From: Paracoccaceae bacterium
GTDB taxonomy: Bacteria; Pseudomonadota; Alphaproteobacteria; Rhodobacterales; Rhodobacteraceae
Length of the DNA stretch: 64,000 nt
NCBI GenBank assembly: GCA_029246285.1
Contig: JAQWNW010000054.1
Location: 1-64,000, forward strand
Direction of reading: 5' to 3'
A model generated the notes under the pieces. It searched no databases. It was given only the letters and a program-made list of their open reading frames with translations, and was not told where the DNA came from. This document shows, in pieces, positions 17,012 to 26,007 of the stretch (positions are counted from its first letter, which is position 1; every line of letters starts with the position of its first letter). The translations under genes and the position numbers were made by a program.

Positions 17012-18519
17012 TCAAGAGTTTTTTTAACATCTGATTTATATTGATAAACTGGCTCCCAATCATCTCCCCAGGCGTTTTTCCACAAAGCTTTTCGAGTAGA
17101 ATTTTGCAATGACTTACCTCCATTCCATAAGTCAGCTTTAGAGTCAGAATAAGTTTTAAAAAAATCCTCAAGCAATTGGTCCAATTTATTCTTTATCGAT
17201 AAATAATGAGGTTCATCAATTAAATTTTTTTGCTCTTTCGGGTCATTTTCTACGTCAAATAGCTCATCATCCAAATTAAAGTTCTTTGAATCTTTAAATC
17301 TCTTAAAATATACAAATTTTTGAGTTCGTACTACTCGAGTTTCTTCTTGCTCAGAAAAAACTGCGTCCTGCCCCCAATCCGTTATTTGATCACTCAATAT
17401 TGGTAAAAGTGAGCGGCTGGGCACACTTATACTATCGTCAACTTGTTCAATTTTAGTTACATCTAATATTGTCGAAAAAATGTCCATATTTGAAACCATT
17501 AGATCTGATCTTTGTCCAATCTTCGTTTCATCACCATTTCTTATTATCATCGGAACAGAATGTGCAGCCTTGTGTAGATTGGATGGGAAAGTAGCAGCGC
17601 CATGCCCCCAAAACCCATGATGCCCAACCGACAAACCATGATCTGCTGTGAAGATAAATAGAGTTTCATCCATTAGACTCAACTCATCCAAGGTCGAAAT
17701 AATTTCGCCAACGCCATCGTCAACCATTGAAATTTGTGCATAGTAATTTCTTAAAGTGTCCAGATCATTTGGAGCTCTTAAAAGCATCGAGTAATCCATA
17801 CCTTTTCCAGACTGGGCTTTAACCATATCGTAATTCTTAATTGCTTCTCGACTTAAACTTTCACGAGGAATAGAATTCATTGCACAATCTTTATATCGCT
17901 CAGAATGTCTGCACTCGTCTTTTTCTTGTGTTGCAGGCCAATGCCCATAAGGTGCGGGGTACGGTAAATACAAAAAAAAGGGTTTCTCATTATTAGTATT
18001 TTTCTTTAGAAAAGAGACTGCTTTAGATGTAAAAAAGTCAACTGAATGGCCTTCGTGAAAATAGTTATTACCGTTTTCAAAAATTTCATTCCTAAAAAAG
18101 CTCCTAACATGCCCATCGGCCATAGTTACCCAATGATCAAAACCGCTCATCGGCGTTTTTGGCTCTCCTAAATGGTACTTACCAATCAAAGCAGTTTCAT
18201 AACCATTACTTTTTAGTATTTCTGGTAACGTATTTAATCCATCCAACGCATGCCAACCAATTGGCCATTCATTACTTCTTCGATCATCAATCCAGCTATG
18301 GACTCCATGCTGAGAAGGTAAAAGACCAGTTAAAACAGATGCCCGACATGGTGAACAAAAAGCATTGGGACAAAAAGCGTTATTAAAAGTAAAACTTCTT
18401 TGGGACAACAAATCAAGATTTGGAGTATGAATCTCTTCATTTCCATAACATCCTAATGTGGAGGCTTGTTGATTATCAGTAAAGATTAAGACGATATTTT
18501 TTTTCTTAATTTTTTTCAA
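17008..18519 (-). CDS. Type I (formylglycine) sulfatase
   Basis: 503 residues. The FGly motif CSPCR starts at C55 (CxPxR) within PNAFCSPCRASVLTGLLPSQ. Metal-binding segments are LIFTDNQQASTLGCYGNE at the N-terminus and FIFTADHGLSVGHHGFWGHG later, and ALIGKYHLGEP carries a Lys/His pair of the active site. No signal peptide is visible, so it is likely cytoplasmic and acts on an imported sulfate ester. The dedicated FGE follows with a 4-base overlap. The family includes aryl, choline and carbohydrate sulfatases. The substrate cannot be read from the sequence; its neighbours (epoxide hydrolase, GMC oxidoreductase) do not point to a glycan. Confidence 0.9.
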   Translation of the reverse strand: MKKIKKKNIVLIFTDNQQASTLGCYGNEEIHTPNLDLLSQRSFTFNNAFCPNAFCSPCRASVLTGLLPSQHGVHSWIDDRRSNEWPIGWHALDGLNTLPEILKSNGYETALIGKYHLGEPKTPMSGFDHWVTMADGHVRSFFRNEIFENGNNYFHEGHSVDFFTSKAVSFLKKNTNNEKPFFLYLPYPAPYGHWPATQEKDECRHSERYKDCAMNSIPRESLSREAIKNYDMVKAQSGKGMDYSMLLRAPNDLDTLRNYYAQISMVDDGVGEIISTLDELSLMDETLFIFTADHGLSVGHHGFWGHGAATFPSNLHKAAHSVPMIIRNGDETKIGQRSDLMVSNMDIFSTILDVTKIEQVDDSISVPSRSLLPILSDQITDWGQDAVFSEQEETRVVRTQKFVYFKRFKDSKNFNLDDELFDVENDPKEQKNLIDEPHYLSIKNKLDQLLEDFFKTYSDSKADLWNGGKSLQNSTRKALWKNAWGDDWEPVYQYKSDVKKTLE

Positions 18520-18568
18520 GTTACCTACCTCAAAAACAAAATAACAAACTAAAATTTATCAATTCAAG

Positions 18569-19717
18569 TCACTTAAGTGATCTCACAAAGTTTCTAAGAT
18601 CTTCAATTAGAAACTTAGGCTGCTCCATTGCTGCAAAATGCCCACCAGTCGGCATTTCAGTCCACTGTCTTACATTATATACTCTATCAACGTAAGATCT
18701 AGGAGGCCAGGAAGACATTTCAGCTGGAAACAAGGCACAGGCGGTTGGCACTTCTACTCGTTTTCCCTCTTTGGATAAAACTCTCCCTCCCTCTTCCTCT
18801 CGACCATAGTAGATCCACGATGCAGTATTGAAGGTCTTAGTGATGATATAAATCATAATATTTGTTAGCAACACATCCTTGGAAAAAACTGTCTCAATAT
18901 CACCCCTTTTATTATCTGACCAAGAATAAAACTTTTCAATTATCCACGCGGCAATTCCCACAGGACTATCCATCATTCCGTAACTCAATGTTTGGGGCTT
19001 AGTTGCTTGCATTATCCGATATCCGTTCTCAGGTATCTGATCTTCTTCAAACGTCGATGCCCAAAGCTCCTCTTCCACACCCTTTGGTCCTTCATAATGC
19101 CTTACAGTCATAATATTGATATGGATTCCCTCACAAAATTTTGGATAATCATAACCTAGCCAGGTTGATATAGTACCACCCCAATCGCCACCCTGAGCTA
19201 TATAACTCTTGTATCCTAATACTTCAGTCATCAGTTTATTAAAAATCAATGCCATCCTTCTTGGGCCATAAGGCCTGGGTGGTTTTCCTGAAAATCCAAA
19301 TCCCACAAGTGATGGAACAATCACATCAAAGGCGTCTTCAACATTTCCTCCATATCTCTCAGGATGAGCTAAAGGATCTATAATTTCAATAAATTCAATG
19401 ATTGAACCAGGCCAGCCATGGCTAATTATCAATGGTTTTGGTTTTGAGCCACTCCCTCTCTCATAAATAAAATGCACCTCAATTCCATCTACCTCTGCAG
19501 TAAAGTTATCAAACGAATTGATCTTATCTTCTTGTCTTTTCCAATCAAACTGCTCAACCCAATATTTACAAAGGTCTTTCATAAAATCAATATTTGCACC
19601 GAACTGCCAACCACCATCACTTGGCATTTCATGCCATGGATATTCAGAAACTTTTTTATAAATAAAGTTTAGATCACTTTGACAAAAATCTATTTCAAAT
19701 GTTTTGAGTATCGACAT
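18569..19717 (-). CDS. Epoxide hydrolase with N-terminal EHN domain
   Basis: 382 residues. The N-terminal about 105 residues form the EHN (epoxide hydrolase N-terminal) domain (FNFIYKKVSEYPWHEMP-like start, GIEVHFIYERGSG). The alpha/beta hydrolase follows: oxyanion motif SHGWPGSIIEFIEII, nucleophile Asp in QGGDWGGTISTWLG, PSLVGFGFSGKPPRP, and the catalytic His in MPTGGHFAAMEQP. Family members hydrolyse epoxides to diols; several marine and soil ones act on natural-product epoxides. It is transcribed toward the sulfatase gene and diverges from the GMC oxidoreductase gene across a 178-base spacer that contains a perfect inverted repeat. Confidence 0.88.
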   Translation of the reverse strand: MSILKTFEIDFCQSDLNFIYKKVSEYPWHEMPSDGGWQFGANIDFMKDLCKYWVEQFDWKRQEDKINSFDNFTAEVDGIEVHFIYERGSGSKPKPLIISHGWPGSIIEFIEIIDPLAHPERYGGNVEDAFDVIVPSLVGFGFSGKPPRPYGPRRMALIFNKLMTEVLGYKSYIAQGGDWGGTISTWLGYDYPKFCEGIHINIMTVRHYEGPKGVEEELWASTFEEDQIPENGYRIMQATKPQTLSYGMMDSPVGIAAWIIEKFYSWSDNKRGDIETVFSKDVLLTNIMIYIITKTFNTASWIYYGREEEGGRVLSKEGKRVEVPTACALFPAEMSSWPPRSYVDRVYNVRQWTEMPTGGHFAAMEQPKFLIEDLRNFVRSLK

Positions 19718-19792
19718 TCACACCTACTTTTGTAAATCTGACTTTAGAATAAGATTAACAGCAGTTCAAATTGAAATGGAAATTCGATATCT

Positions 19793-19815
19793 TTAATCAA
19801 ATTATAATTGATTAA
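19793..19815. promoter_or_regulatory. Perfect 8-bp inverted repeat in the divergent intergenic region, candidate operator
   Basis: TTAATCAA (19793-19800), 7-base spacer, TTGATTAA (19808-19815). The arms are exact reverse complements. It lies 75 bases upstream of the epoxide hydrolase start and 80 bases upstream of the GMC oxidoreductase start, which suits a dimeric regulator controlling both. In an AT-rich spacer such repeats arise by chance more easily, so this is only a candidate. Confidence 0.4.
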
Positions 19816-19895
19816 TTAACACTTAAAAAAAACCTTTCAATAAATGAGCTAATCTAAAACAGTAAACTTATTAATAACTGGAGCGATTAAGCATA

Positions 19896-21512
19896 ATGGA
19901 TAAAGGCCTAAAATCCGAAACTGAATTTGATTACATTATAATTGGAGCAGGCGCTGCTGGCTGTGTATTAGCATCCGAAATAATAAAAGACGGTCGATTT
20001 TCAGTTTGCTTGATAGAGGGAGGTCGTAAGGATACGAGCCGTTGGATACACATACCTGCCACAATGTTTAAAACTCTTAACACTCAAGATGCATCAAGAG
20101 TAATATCCGAGCCAGATGCGAGCTTAGATGATAGAAACTTCGTAGTCCCACAAGGCACTGTATTAGGAGGCGGCTCCTCCATAAACGGTATGATTTATAT
20201 GCGTGGGCAAGCAAAAGATTATAACGATTGGGAAATTAATCATGGATGCGCAGGTTGGAGTTACAAGGATGTACTTCCAATCTTCATAAACCAAGAAAAA
20301 AATACCCGGTTGGCAAAGCCATTTCATGGCCAAGATGGACCATTACGTGTCTCAGATCCTGAGTATAAGCATCCTATAAATTCAGCGATTATTGAATCAG
20401 CTCTTCAGGCTGGCTTATCACCCAATGAAGATTTTAACGGCTCCAATCAGGAGGGAACTGGATGGTACCAAGTAACAGCCCATAAAGGAAAGAGATACTC
20501 TGCGGCTACAAGTTTTCTAAAACCTCAACTTCGATCTGAACAACTAACATTATTAACAAATACGAAGGCTCACCATATTTTATTTTCCAATTACAAAGCG
20601 ACAGAAGTCGCAATTAGCAATCAATGTGGTCAAAAAAAACTAAAAGCAAAAAGAGAGGTAATTTTATCGGCAGGAAGCTTTCAAAGTCCAAAATTATTAA
20701 TGCAATCAGGTATTGGTCCTGAAGAACATTTACTAAGAGCAGGCATAGATGTGATTCATAACTCAGTAAATGTTGGAGCAAATCTCCAAGACCACGTTGG
20801 TACTCCAGTAACAATGAAATTGAGAGAAAAAATTGGATTACATGACGAAGACAAAGGTTTTAAGGCCATCAAAAACGGGCTTAATTATTATGCATTAAAA
20901 CGCGGACTATTGACGTCAAATATATTGGAAGCCGGGGCTTGCATTGATACAAATGGTAAAGGTCGCCCAGACGTTCAATTTAATTTTGCTCCCTTCGCTG
21001 CTGGACCACCTGGAAAACCACCATTACCCATCCACGCTGTTCAAGTAAGTCCAATGACCATGAGGCCTAAGTCTAGAAGCCGATTATATCTTGATACGAG
21101 CAATCCAAATGCTTCGCTCAAGTTTTATGCGAATATGCTAGCAGATCCTGAAGATCTAGATACACTTCGAAGAGGAATAAGATTAGCAAGAGAAATTTTT
21201 CGCCAAAAACCAATAAGTGACATGGTTAAAGATGAAATTTGGCCTGGCAATGGCGTCTCTTCTAAAGTTGGCTCTAATACACTTGATGACCGTATTCGGG
21301 AGCAAGCAAGAACAATTTTTCACCCCGCTGGCACTTGTAGAATGGGGCCTCAAAAAAATGATGTTCTTGATTTAGACCTTAGAGTAAATGGGGTTGAAGG
21401 TTTAAGAGTTGTGGATTGCTCTATCATGCCGGCCTTAGTTTCAGGGAATACTAACGCACCAACGATGATGATAGCTGGTAAAGCTGCTGAAAAAATTCTT
21501 GGAACTAACTGA
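19896..21512 (+). CDS. GMC-family FAD oxidoreductase (choline dehydrogenase-like)
   Basis: 538 residues. FAD-binding DYIIIGAGAAGCVLASEI at the N-terminus, GMC signature 1 around GTVLGGGSSINGMIYMRG, signature 2 around LSAGSFQSPKLLMQSGIGP, and the C-terminal active site IFHPAGTCRMGP (catalytic His) with GNTNAPTMMIAGKAAE (Asn as second residue). The length matches choline/alcohol dehydrogenases of this family. It would oxidise an alcohol to an aldehyde at the membrane or in the cytoplasm. No aldehyde dehydrogenase follows immediately. It stands alone on the plus strand, divergent from the epoxide hydrolase. Confidence 0.9.
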   Translation: MDKGLKSETEFDYIIIGAGAAGCVLASEIIKDGRFSVCLIEGGRKDTSRWIHIPATMFKTLNTQDASRVISEPDASLDDRNFVVPQGTVLGGGSSINGMIYMRGQAKDYNDWEINHGCAGWSYKDVLPIFINQEKNTRLAKPFHGQDGPLRVSDPEYKHPINSAIIESALQAGLSPNEDFNGSNQEGTGWYQVTAHKGKRYSAATSFLKPQLRSEQLTLLTNTKAHHILFSNYKATEVAISNQCGQKKLKAKREVILSAGSFQSPKLLMQSGIGPEEHLLRAGIDVIHNSVNVGANLQDHVGTPVTMKLREKIGLHDEDKGFKAIKNGLNYYALKRGLLTSNILEAGACIDTNGKGRPDVQFNFAPFAAGPPGKPPLPIHAVQVSPMTMRPKSRSRLYLDTSNPNASLKFYANMLADPEDLDTLRRGIRLAREIFRQKPISDMVKDEIWPGNGVSSKVGSNTLDDRIREQARTIFHPAGTCRMGPQKNDVLDLDLRVNGVEGLRVVDCSIMPALVSGNTNAPTMMIAGKAAEKILGTN

Positions 21513-21541
21513 AACAACTTAAATTGTCTGTCAAAAGTGCT

Positions 21542-21616
21542 TGGCTGGGGTGGTAGGATTCGAACCTACGGTACACGCTACCAAAAAGCGTTGCCTTACC
21601 ACTTGGCTACACCCCA
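21542..21616 (-). tRNA. tRNA-Gln (anticodon TTG)
   Basis: On the minus strand a complete cloverleaf can be drawn. The acceptor TGGGGTG pairs with CACCCCA. The anticodon stem ACGCT/AGCGT encloses TTTTGGT, giving anticodon TTG, and the T-arm carries GGTTCGAATCC. The discriminator is G and the 3' CCA is encoded (21544-21542). Length 75 with CCA, as expected for tRNA-Gln. It lies between the GMC gene and tupA. Confidence 0.97.
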
Positions 21617-21686
21617 GCAGCGAGAAACCGAATACGCAACAAATGCGTCATCTTCAAGGTCAAAAATAAAATAAATTTGATTTAAA

Positions 21687-22505
21687 CTACTTTGGGTTTG
21701 GGAAAAAAAGATTCTGGCCCATGATTTTATAATTTTTCATCAATTCACCTGCTTTTTTTGATACTAACCAGTTTTCTACTATTCTTGCTTTTTCATATTT
21801 AATTTTGGGATATAATACAGAGGAAATTGGTAAATAAGAATACTGATTGAAAAGCTGCTCATCGCCCTCAAATAAAATTTCTAAATCACCTTTTCGGCCA
21901 AAATTTAACCAACTTGCCCTATCACTTATGACATATGCTGATAGCTCAGAGGCCATATTCAATGCTGCGCCCATTCCAGCACCGACCTCCCAATACCAAT
22001 CGACTAAAAATTTTTCTGGTTGTTGGCCTGCTTTTCTCCAAAGTAACAGTTCCAGCTTATGTGTCCCACTATCATCACCACGACTAATAAACACTGATTT
22101 AGAGTTTTTAATCGTTTCTAAAATTAATTTTAAGTTTTTCAAATTCTTTATTGCAGCAGGATCAGATTTTGAACCAATCAAAACAAAATCATTATACATT
22201 ATTTCTCTACGATATGGTGCAAACCCGTTCTCAACAAATGCTTCTTCAGCCACCTTTGAATGCACAAGAATTGCATCCACATCGCCTCTACTGCCCAATT
22301 TAAGAGCTTGCCCTGTGCCGACGACCAACAAATCTACAATTATTCCAGTATCTTTTTCAAGTTCCGGAACCAAAACATCTGAAAGTCCAGAATTATGAAA
22401 TGAGGTTGTTACAGCTAATTTAAAATTAGAGTCATTTGCCAAAGCAAAATTCATAATGATGAATTGGTTCAAAACTGCTACAACGATAATTATAAATTTT
22501 TTCAT
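21687..22505 (-). CDS. tupA: Tungstate ABC transporter, periplasmic binding protein
   Basis: 272 residues with a signal peptide (MKKFIIIVVAVLNQFII..NFALA). The mature start LAVTTSFHNSGLSDVLVPEL matches the TupA oxyanion-binding segment (TTS..SGL). It is followed by VGTGQALKLGSRGDVDAILVHS, which is characteristic of TupA/WtpA-like binders, and ISRGDDSGTHKLELLLWR. It binds tungstate (possibly molybdate) for the TupBC transporter. ATG overlaps the tupC stop (ATGA). A tungstate supply suggests a tungsten or molybdenum cofactor enzyme elsewhere in the genome; none is in this window. Confidence 0.88.
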   Translation of the reverse strand: MKKFIIIVVAVLNQFIIMNFALANDSNFKLAVTTSFHNSGLSDVLVPELEKDTGIIVDLLVVGTGQALKLGSRGDVDAILVHSKVAEEAFVENGFAPYRREIMYNDFVLIGSKSDPAAIKNLKNLKLILETIKNSKSVFISRGDDSGTHKLELLLWRKAGQQPEKFLVDWYWEVGAGMGAALNMASELSAYVISDRASWLNFGRKGDLEILFEGDEQLFNQYSYLPISSVLYPKIKYEKARIVENWLVSKKAGELMKNYKIMGQNLFFPNPK

Positions 22506-23206
22506 CGAAGAATATCTCCCCGTAAAAAAGTTAAAGCTTCAACTGTCTGAGGTTTGTTAAAAAAAGTTTTAACAGACGAAGTCTCAATAATCTTTCCATT
22601 GTGCAAAAATAATACCACGTCCCCTAGCCGTTTTGCTTGGCCTAAGTCATGTGTCGCCATTATAATTTTAGTATCATTACTTACCGCCTGTTTAAGTAAA
22701 TTTTCGATCTGTAATTTTGACTCTCCATCCAAATTAACAGTGGGTTCGTCAAGAAATAAAATTTTTGGTTTCGAAATTAAAGCACGCGCAATAACCATCC
22801 TTTGCCTTTCACCTCCCGACAAAGATAATGCTGGTTCAGAAGCCTTTTGAGTTAAAGAGGTTTTATCTAACCAATCTTTCGCCTGCAAAATTGCAGTAGG
22901 TCTTGGAACACCTTTCAAAATCAAAGGATACAAAACATTTTCTAAGACATTTCTTCTTAAAATTACCGGAGATTGAAAAACAAAACTTTGCTCTTCTATT
23001 TTGATAAGGGGCTCCCAAGTTAAGGACCCACTTTTAGGGTAATCCAAACCGTGTAAAAGTCGCAGTAATGATGTTTTCCCTGCCCCATTTTGTCCAAGTA
23101 GAATTATAAAGTTTGAATTGCTTAATTCAAACGACATCGGTCCTAGCAACACATTACTATTCTTTTCGATTACTAAATTAACGCCTGTAATTTTATAATC
23201 TGTCAT
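22502..23206 (-). CDS. tupC: Tungstate ABC transporter, ATP-binding protein
   Basis: 234 residues. Walker A GQNGAGKTSLLRLL, ABC signature LSLSGGERQRMVIARAL, Walker B ILFLDEPTVNLD and the switch His in IIMATHDLGQAKRLGD are all intact. It is shorter than sulfate or molybdate ATPases because it lacks the C-terminal TOBE extension, as is usual for TupC. It overlaps the permease gene by 14 bases and the binding-protein gene by 4, giving the operon order tupB-tupC-tupA. Confidence 0.9.
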   Translation of the reverse strand: MTDYKITGVNLVIEKNSNVLLGPMSFELSNSNFIILLGQNGAGKTSLLRLLHGLDYPKSGSLTWEPLIKIEEQSFVFQSPVILRRNVLENVLYPLILKGVPRPTAILQAKDWLDKTSLTQKASEPALSLSGGERQRMVIARALISKPKILFLDEPTVNLDGESKLQIENLLKQAVSNDTKIIMATHDLGQAKRLGDVVLFLHNGKIIETSSVKTFFNKPQTVEALTFLRGDILR

Positions 23207-23906
23207 CTATTTGCTCATACTTAGATTTTATGCTGAGGTGCATTAAGAAATTGATTAAAATTGAAACAATTATTAAAACAATGCCAAGCGCCATTGCTAA
23301 ATGGAAGTTACCTCTACTTGTTTCTAGAGAAATTGCTGTAGTTAGAACTCTTGTGGCGTGATCAATATTTCCTCCAACAATCATAATTGCACCAACTTCG
23401 CCAATACCCCGACCAAATCCAGCAAGGGCAGCAGTAATCAATGATCGCCTTGAATCTTTTACAAGAGTTAAAATTATCTGCCATCTTGTAGCATTCAAGG
23501 ATATAAAGAAATCACGATATTCCTTCCATAAACTACGAATAGTACGGTGAGATATTGATGCTATAATTGGTAAAATAATAATAATTTGGGCTATAATCAT
23601 TGCTGACGGAGTGAATAAAAGGTTGAAAACACCAAAAGGTCCTGACTTGGAAAGAAACAAATAAACCAAGAGGCCAACGACTACGGGGGGCAGACCCATT
23701 AAAGCATTTGTCAAAATGATTAAACCATTTCTTAATCGAAAATTAGAAACAGCCAACCAAGCTCCGAAAGGTATACCAACCAATGTTGCTATTAGAGTTG
23801 CCGTTAATGTAACCTGCAGCGACCTAGCAGAGATTGCATAAAGATCACCATCTATCGTAAAAATTAACATTAAAGCTTGAACAAAACCTTGAAATAAATC
23901 AGACAT
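23193..23906 (-). CDS. tupB: Tungstate ABC transporter, permease
   Basis: 237 residues with about five to six membrane helices. The cytoplasmic EAA loop reads ITAALAGFGRGIGEVGAIMIVGG, in the position that contacts the ATPase. TLIATLVGIPFGAWLAVSNF and LIILTNALMGLPPVVVGLLV are typical of TupB/ModB permeases. It is the first gene of the tupBCA operon and diverges from apt across a 111-base spacer that must contain both promoters. I could not identify a defined tungstate/molybdate operator there. Confidence 0.88.
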   Translation of the reverse strand: MSDLFQGFVQALMLIFTIDGDLYAISARSLQVTLTATLIATLVGIPFGAWLAVSNFRLRNGLIILTNALMGLPPVVVGLLVYLFLSKSGPFGVFNLLFTPSAMIIAQIIIILPIIASISHRTIRSLWKEYRDFFISLNATRWQIILTLVKDSRRSLITAALAGFGRGIGEVGAIMIVGGNIDHATRVLTTAISLETSRGNFHLAMALGIVLIIVSILINFLMHLSIKSKYEQIDDRL

Positions 23907-24017
23907 TTTTTACCATTAATAATTAACCTTAATTTTCAATTGCCAAAGAACCATTTAAGGTGAGATAATTTTGGTCTATATGATTAGCAAAGATATTAAC
24001 AATAGTGAATCAGTAAA

Positions 24018-24545
24018 GTGCCGATTAAAGATTACATAAGAACTATTCCAGATTTTCCTCAAAAAGGTATTATGTTTAGAGATGTAACGACTCTTTTTTT
24101 GAATTCTGAAGGGCTAAAGCAAGCAATCGATCAAATGATTGAACCATACATAAGTCAAAAGATAGATAAAGTAGCAGGTTTAGAAGCAAGAGGGTTCATA
24201 CTTGGTGGCGCCATTGCAGATCGTTTATCTTTGGGTTTTGTACCAATCAGAAAAGCAGGAAAACTTCCTGGCCAAGTCATCTCCCAAGATTACGAATTAG
24301 AGTATGGGAGCGCAACTATGGAAATACATAAAGATTGTATTGAGCCAGGTGAAAAAATCTTACTAGTTGATGACCTTCTCGCCACCGGTGGAACTGCTGA
24401 AGCAGGAATAAAGTTAATAGAGAAGTTGGGTGGAGATATCATTTCTTGCTCATTCATTATTGATCTTCCCGAACTCGGCGGAAGAAAACACCTTGAGAAT
24501 ATGGGATTTGAAGTAAATGCCTTATGTGAGTTCGAAGGTGACTAA
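24018..24545 (+). CDS. apt: Adenine phosphoribosyltransferase
   Basis: 175 residues, standard length. It starts at GTG 24018: an in-frame TGA lies 12 bases upstream and [20 protein letters not shown] is the usual N-terminus, so no longer start is possible. The PRPP-binding motif [17 protein letters not shown] is intact, and [16 protein letters not shown] and [12 protein letters not shown] are conserved Apt segments. It converts adenine plus PRPP to AMP in purine salvage. It ends 12 bases from the convergent FAD-linked oxidase gene. Confidence 0.95.
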   Translation: MPIKDYIRTIPDFPQKGIMFRDVTTLFLNSEGLKQAIDQMIEPYISQKIDKVAGLEARGFILGGAIADRLSLGFVPIRKAGKLPGQVISQDYELEYGSATMEIHKDCIEPGEKILLVDDLLATGGTAEAGIKLIEKLGGDIISCSFIIDLPELGGRKHLENMGFEVNALCEFEGD

Positions 24546-24557
24546 GAAATATTTTTA

Positions 24558-25961
24558 TTAATCTAGTAAAACACCGGGATTAAACAAACCACTTGGATCC
24601 AGAGCGTTTTTGATTGCTTTCATAGTCTCGACCTTCACCCTGTCAGAGGTTTTCAAAAATTGGTCTTTTTTTAATCTTCCAATACCATGCTCAGCTGAGA
24701 TTGAACCGTTTCTACTTACAACTTCATCGTAAACTAACCTAGACAAATCAGGTGCTGAATTTTCATAATTTGAAATTGGTTTGTTCCAGTTTCTAAATAA
24801 ATTATAATGAAGGTTTCCATCTCCAACATGACCAAAACAATTGATCTGACAATCTGAAATGCTACTTATCTCTTCACTTACAGTTTCTATAAAACCCGCC
24901 ACTTCAGTTAGTGGTAAAGATATATCAGCACTAACTATTGAACCAACCAGCCGATTTGCTTCAGGAATTGATTCTCTAAAGGACCAAAATGTTTTTCGTT
25001 GTACCTCGGATTGTGCGATAATACCGTCTTCTACCAAGTTTTTAGCCAAAGCCAACTGTATAAATTCTTCAAAGGTATCCTTAATTTCTTGATCTTGACT
25101 TGAAGTAATTTCAATTAAAACAAACCAATCCGAACTGCTTTTAATTGGGACTTTAATACTTGGTAAAACCTTTTTAACGAACTCTATTGCTTTTTGTCCT
25201 ATCAATTCAAAAGATGATACGCGCTCGTCCAAAAACTCCTGAGCATTATTTAAAAGCTCTAGAGCGATTGAGGGCGAACGAACAGACAATATGGCTGTTG
25301 CAACGTGATTTGGTTTTGGAAATAGTCTTAAGCTTGCACCTGTAATCAGCCCTAAAGTGCCTTCAGATCCTATAAGTAGGTTTTTGATATCGTAACCCGT
25401 ATTATCCTTACGAAGGCGCTTAAGCCCATTAAACACCTCCCCATTTGGCAACACTGCCTCTATTCCCAAACACAAATCTCGAATATTTCCATATTTTAAT
25501 ACCTGTACACCTCCAGCATTTGTTGCAAGATTTCCACCAATTCGACAGGAACCTTGAGATGCTAAGGAAAGTGGAAAAAATAAATCATCTTTCTCTACTT
25601 CTTTTTGTAAATCGTCCAATATTAGTCCAGCATCAACAATCACTACTCTTTCATTTGGGTAAATTTTTCTTATCTTATTCATCTTGGACGTTGAAAGAAT
25701 TACTACTGGATCGCTTGTTGGGTTCACTTGTCCTCCAACCAGACCCGTTCCACCGGAATAAGGTATTATCCCTACGCCTGTATCCCGAGAAAAATTAACA
25801 ATAGTTGAAACTTCTTTCGTTGATTGAGGAAGTGCTAAAATTGAATTTTTGCTTCCTTTTAATAAACTGCGAGGCTCCTCCAAATAGCTTTCAGGAACCT
25901 CCCTTAATGTATCTTTTGGGAGCTGGGTTTGGACTTTATCAACAAATTCAGAAATGGACAT
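24558..25961 (-). CDS. FAD-linked oxidase (D-2-hydroxyacid / GlcD-like dehydrogenase)
   Basis: 467 residues. N-terminal PCMH-type FAD domain: IIPYSGGTGLVGGQVNPTSD, LFFPLSLASQGSCRIGGNLA, TNAGGVQVLKYGNIRDL. The C-terminal FAD-oxidase domain has the metal/substrate segment CFGHVGDGNLHYNLFR and ISAEHGIGRLKKDQFL. The family includes D-lactate, glycolate and D-2-hydroxyglutarate dehydrogenases. It is a stand-alone flavoprotein with no fused Fe-S domain and no glcE/F partners nearby, which favours the D-2-hydroxyglutarate or D-lactate type. It sits downstream of the M16-peptidase/acetyltransferase genes on the same strand. Confidence 0.85.
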   Translation of the reverse strand: MSISEFVDKVQTQLPKDTLREVPESYLEEPRSLLKGSKNSILALPQSTKEVSTIVNFSRDTGVGIIPYSGGTGLVGGQVNPTSDPVVILSTSKMNKIRKIYPNERVVIVDAGLILDDLQKEVEKDDLFFPLSLASQGSCRIGGNLATNAGGVQVLKYGNIRDLCLGIEAVLPNGEVFNGLKRLRKDNTGYDIKNLLIGSEGTLGLITGASLRLFPKPNHVATAILSVRSPSIALELLNNAQEFLDERVSSFELIGQKAIEFVKKVLPSIKVPIKSSSDWFVLIEITSSQDQEIKDTFEEFIQLALAKNLVEDGIIAQSEVQRKTFWSFRESIPEANRLVGSIVSADISLPLTEVAGFIETVSEEISSISDCQINCFGHVGDGNLHYNLFRNWNKPISNYENSAPDLSRLVYDEVVSRNGSISAEHGIGRLKKDQFLKTSDRVKVETMKAIKNALDPSGLFNPGVLLD

Positions 25962-26007
25962 TATTTATACGATGATCCTTAATCTCTAACTAATTAAAAC
26001 TTGTTAA

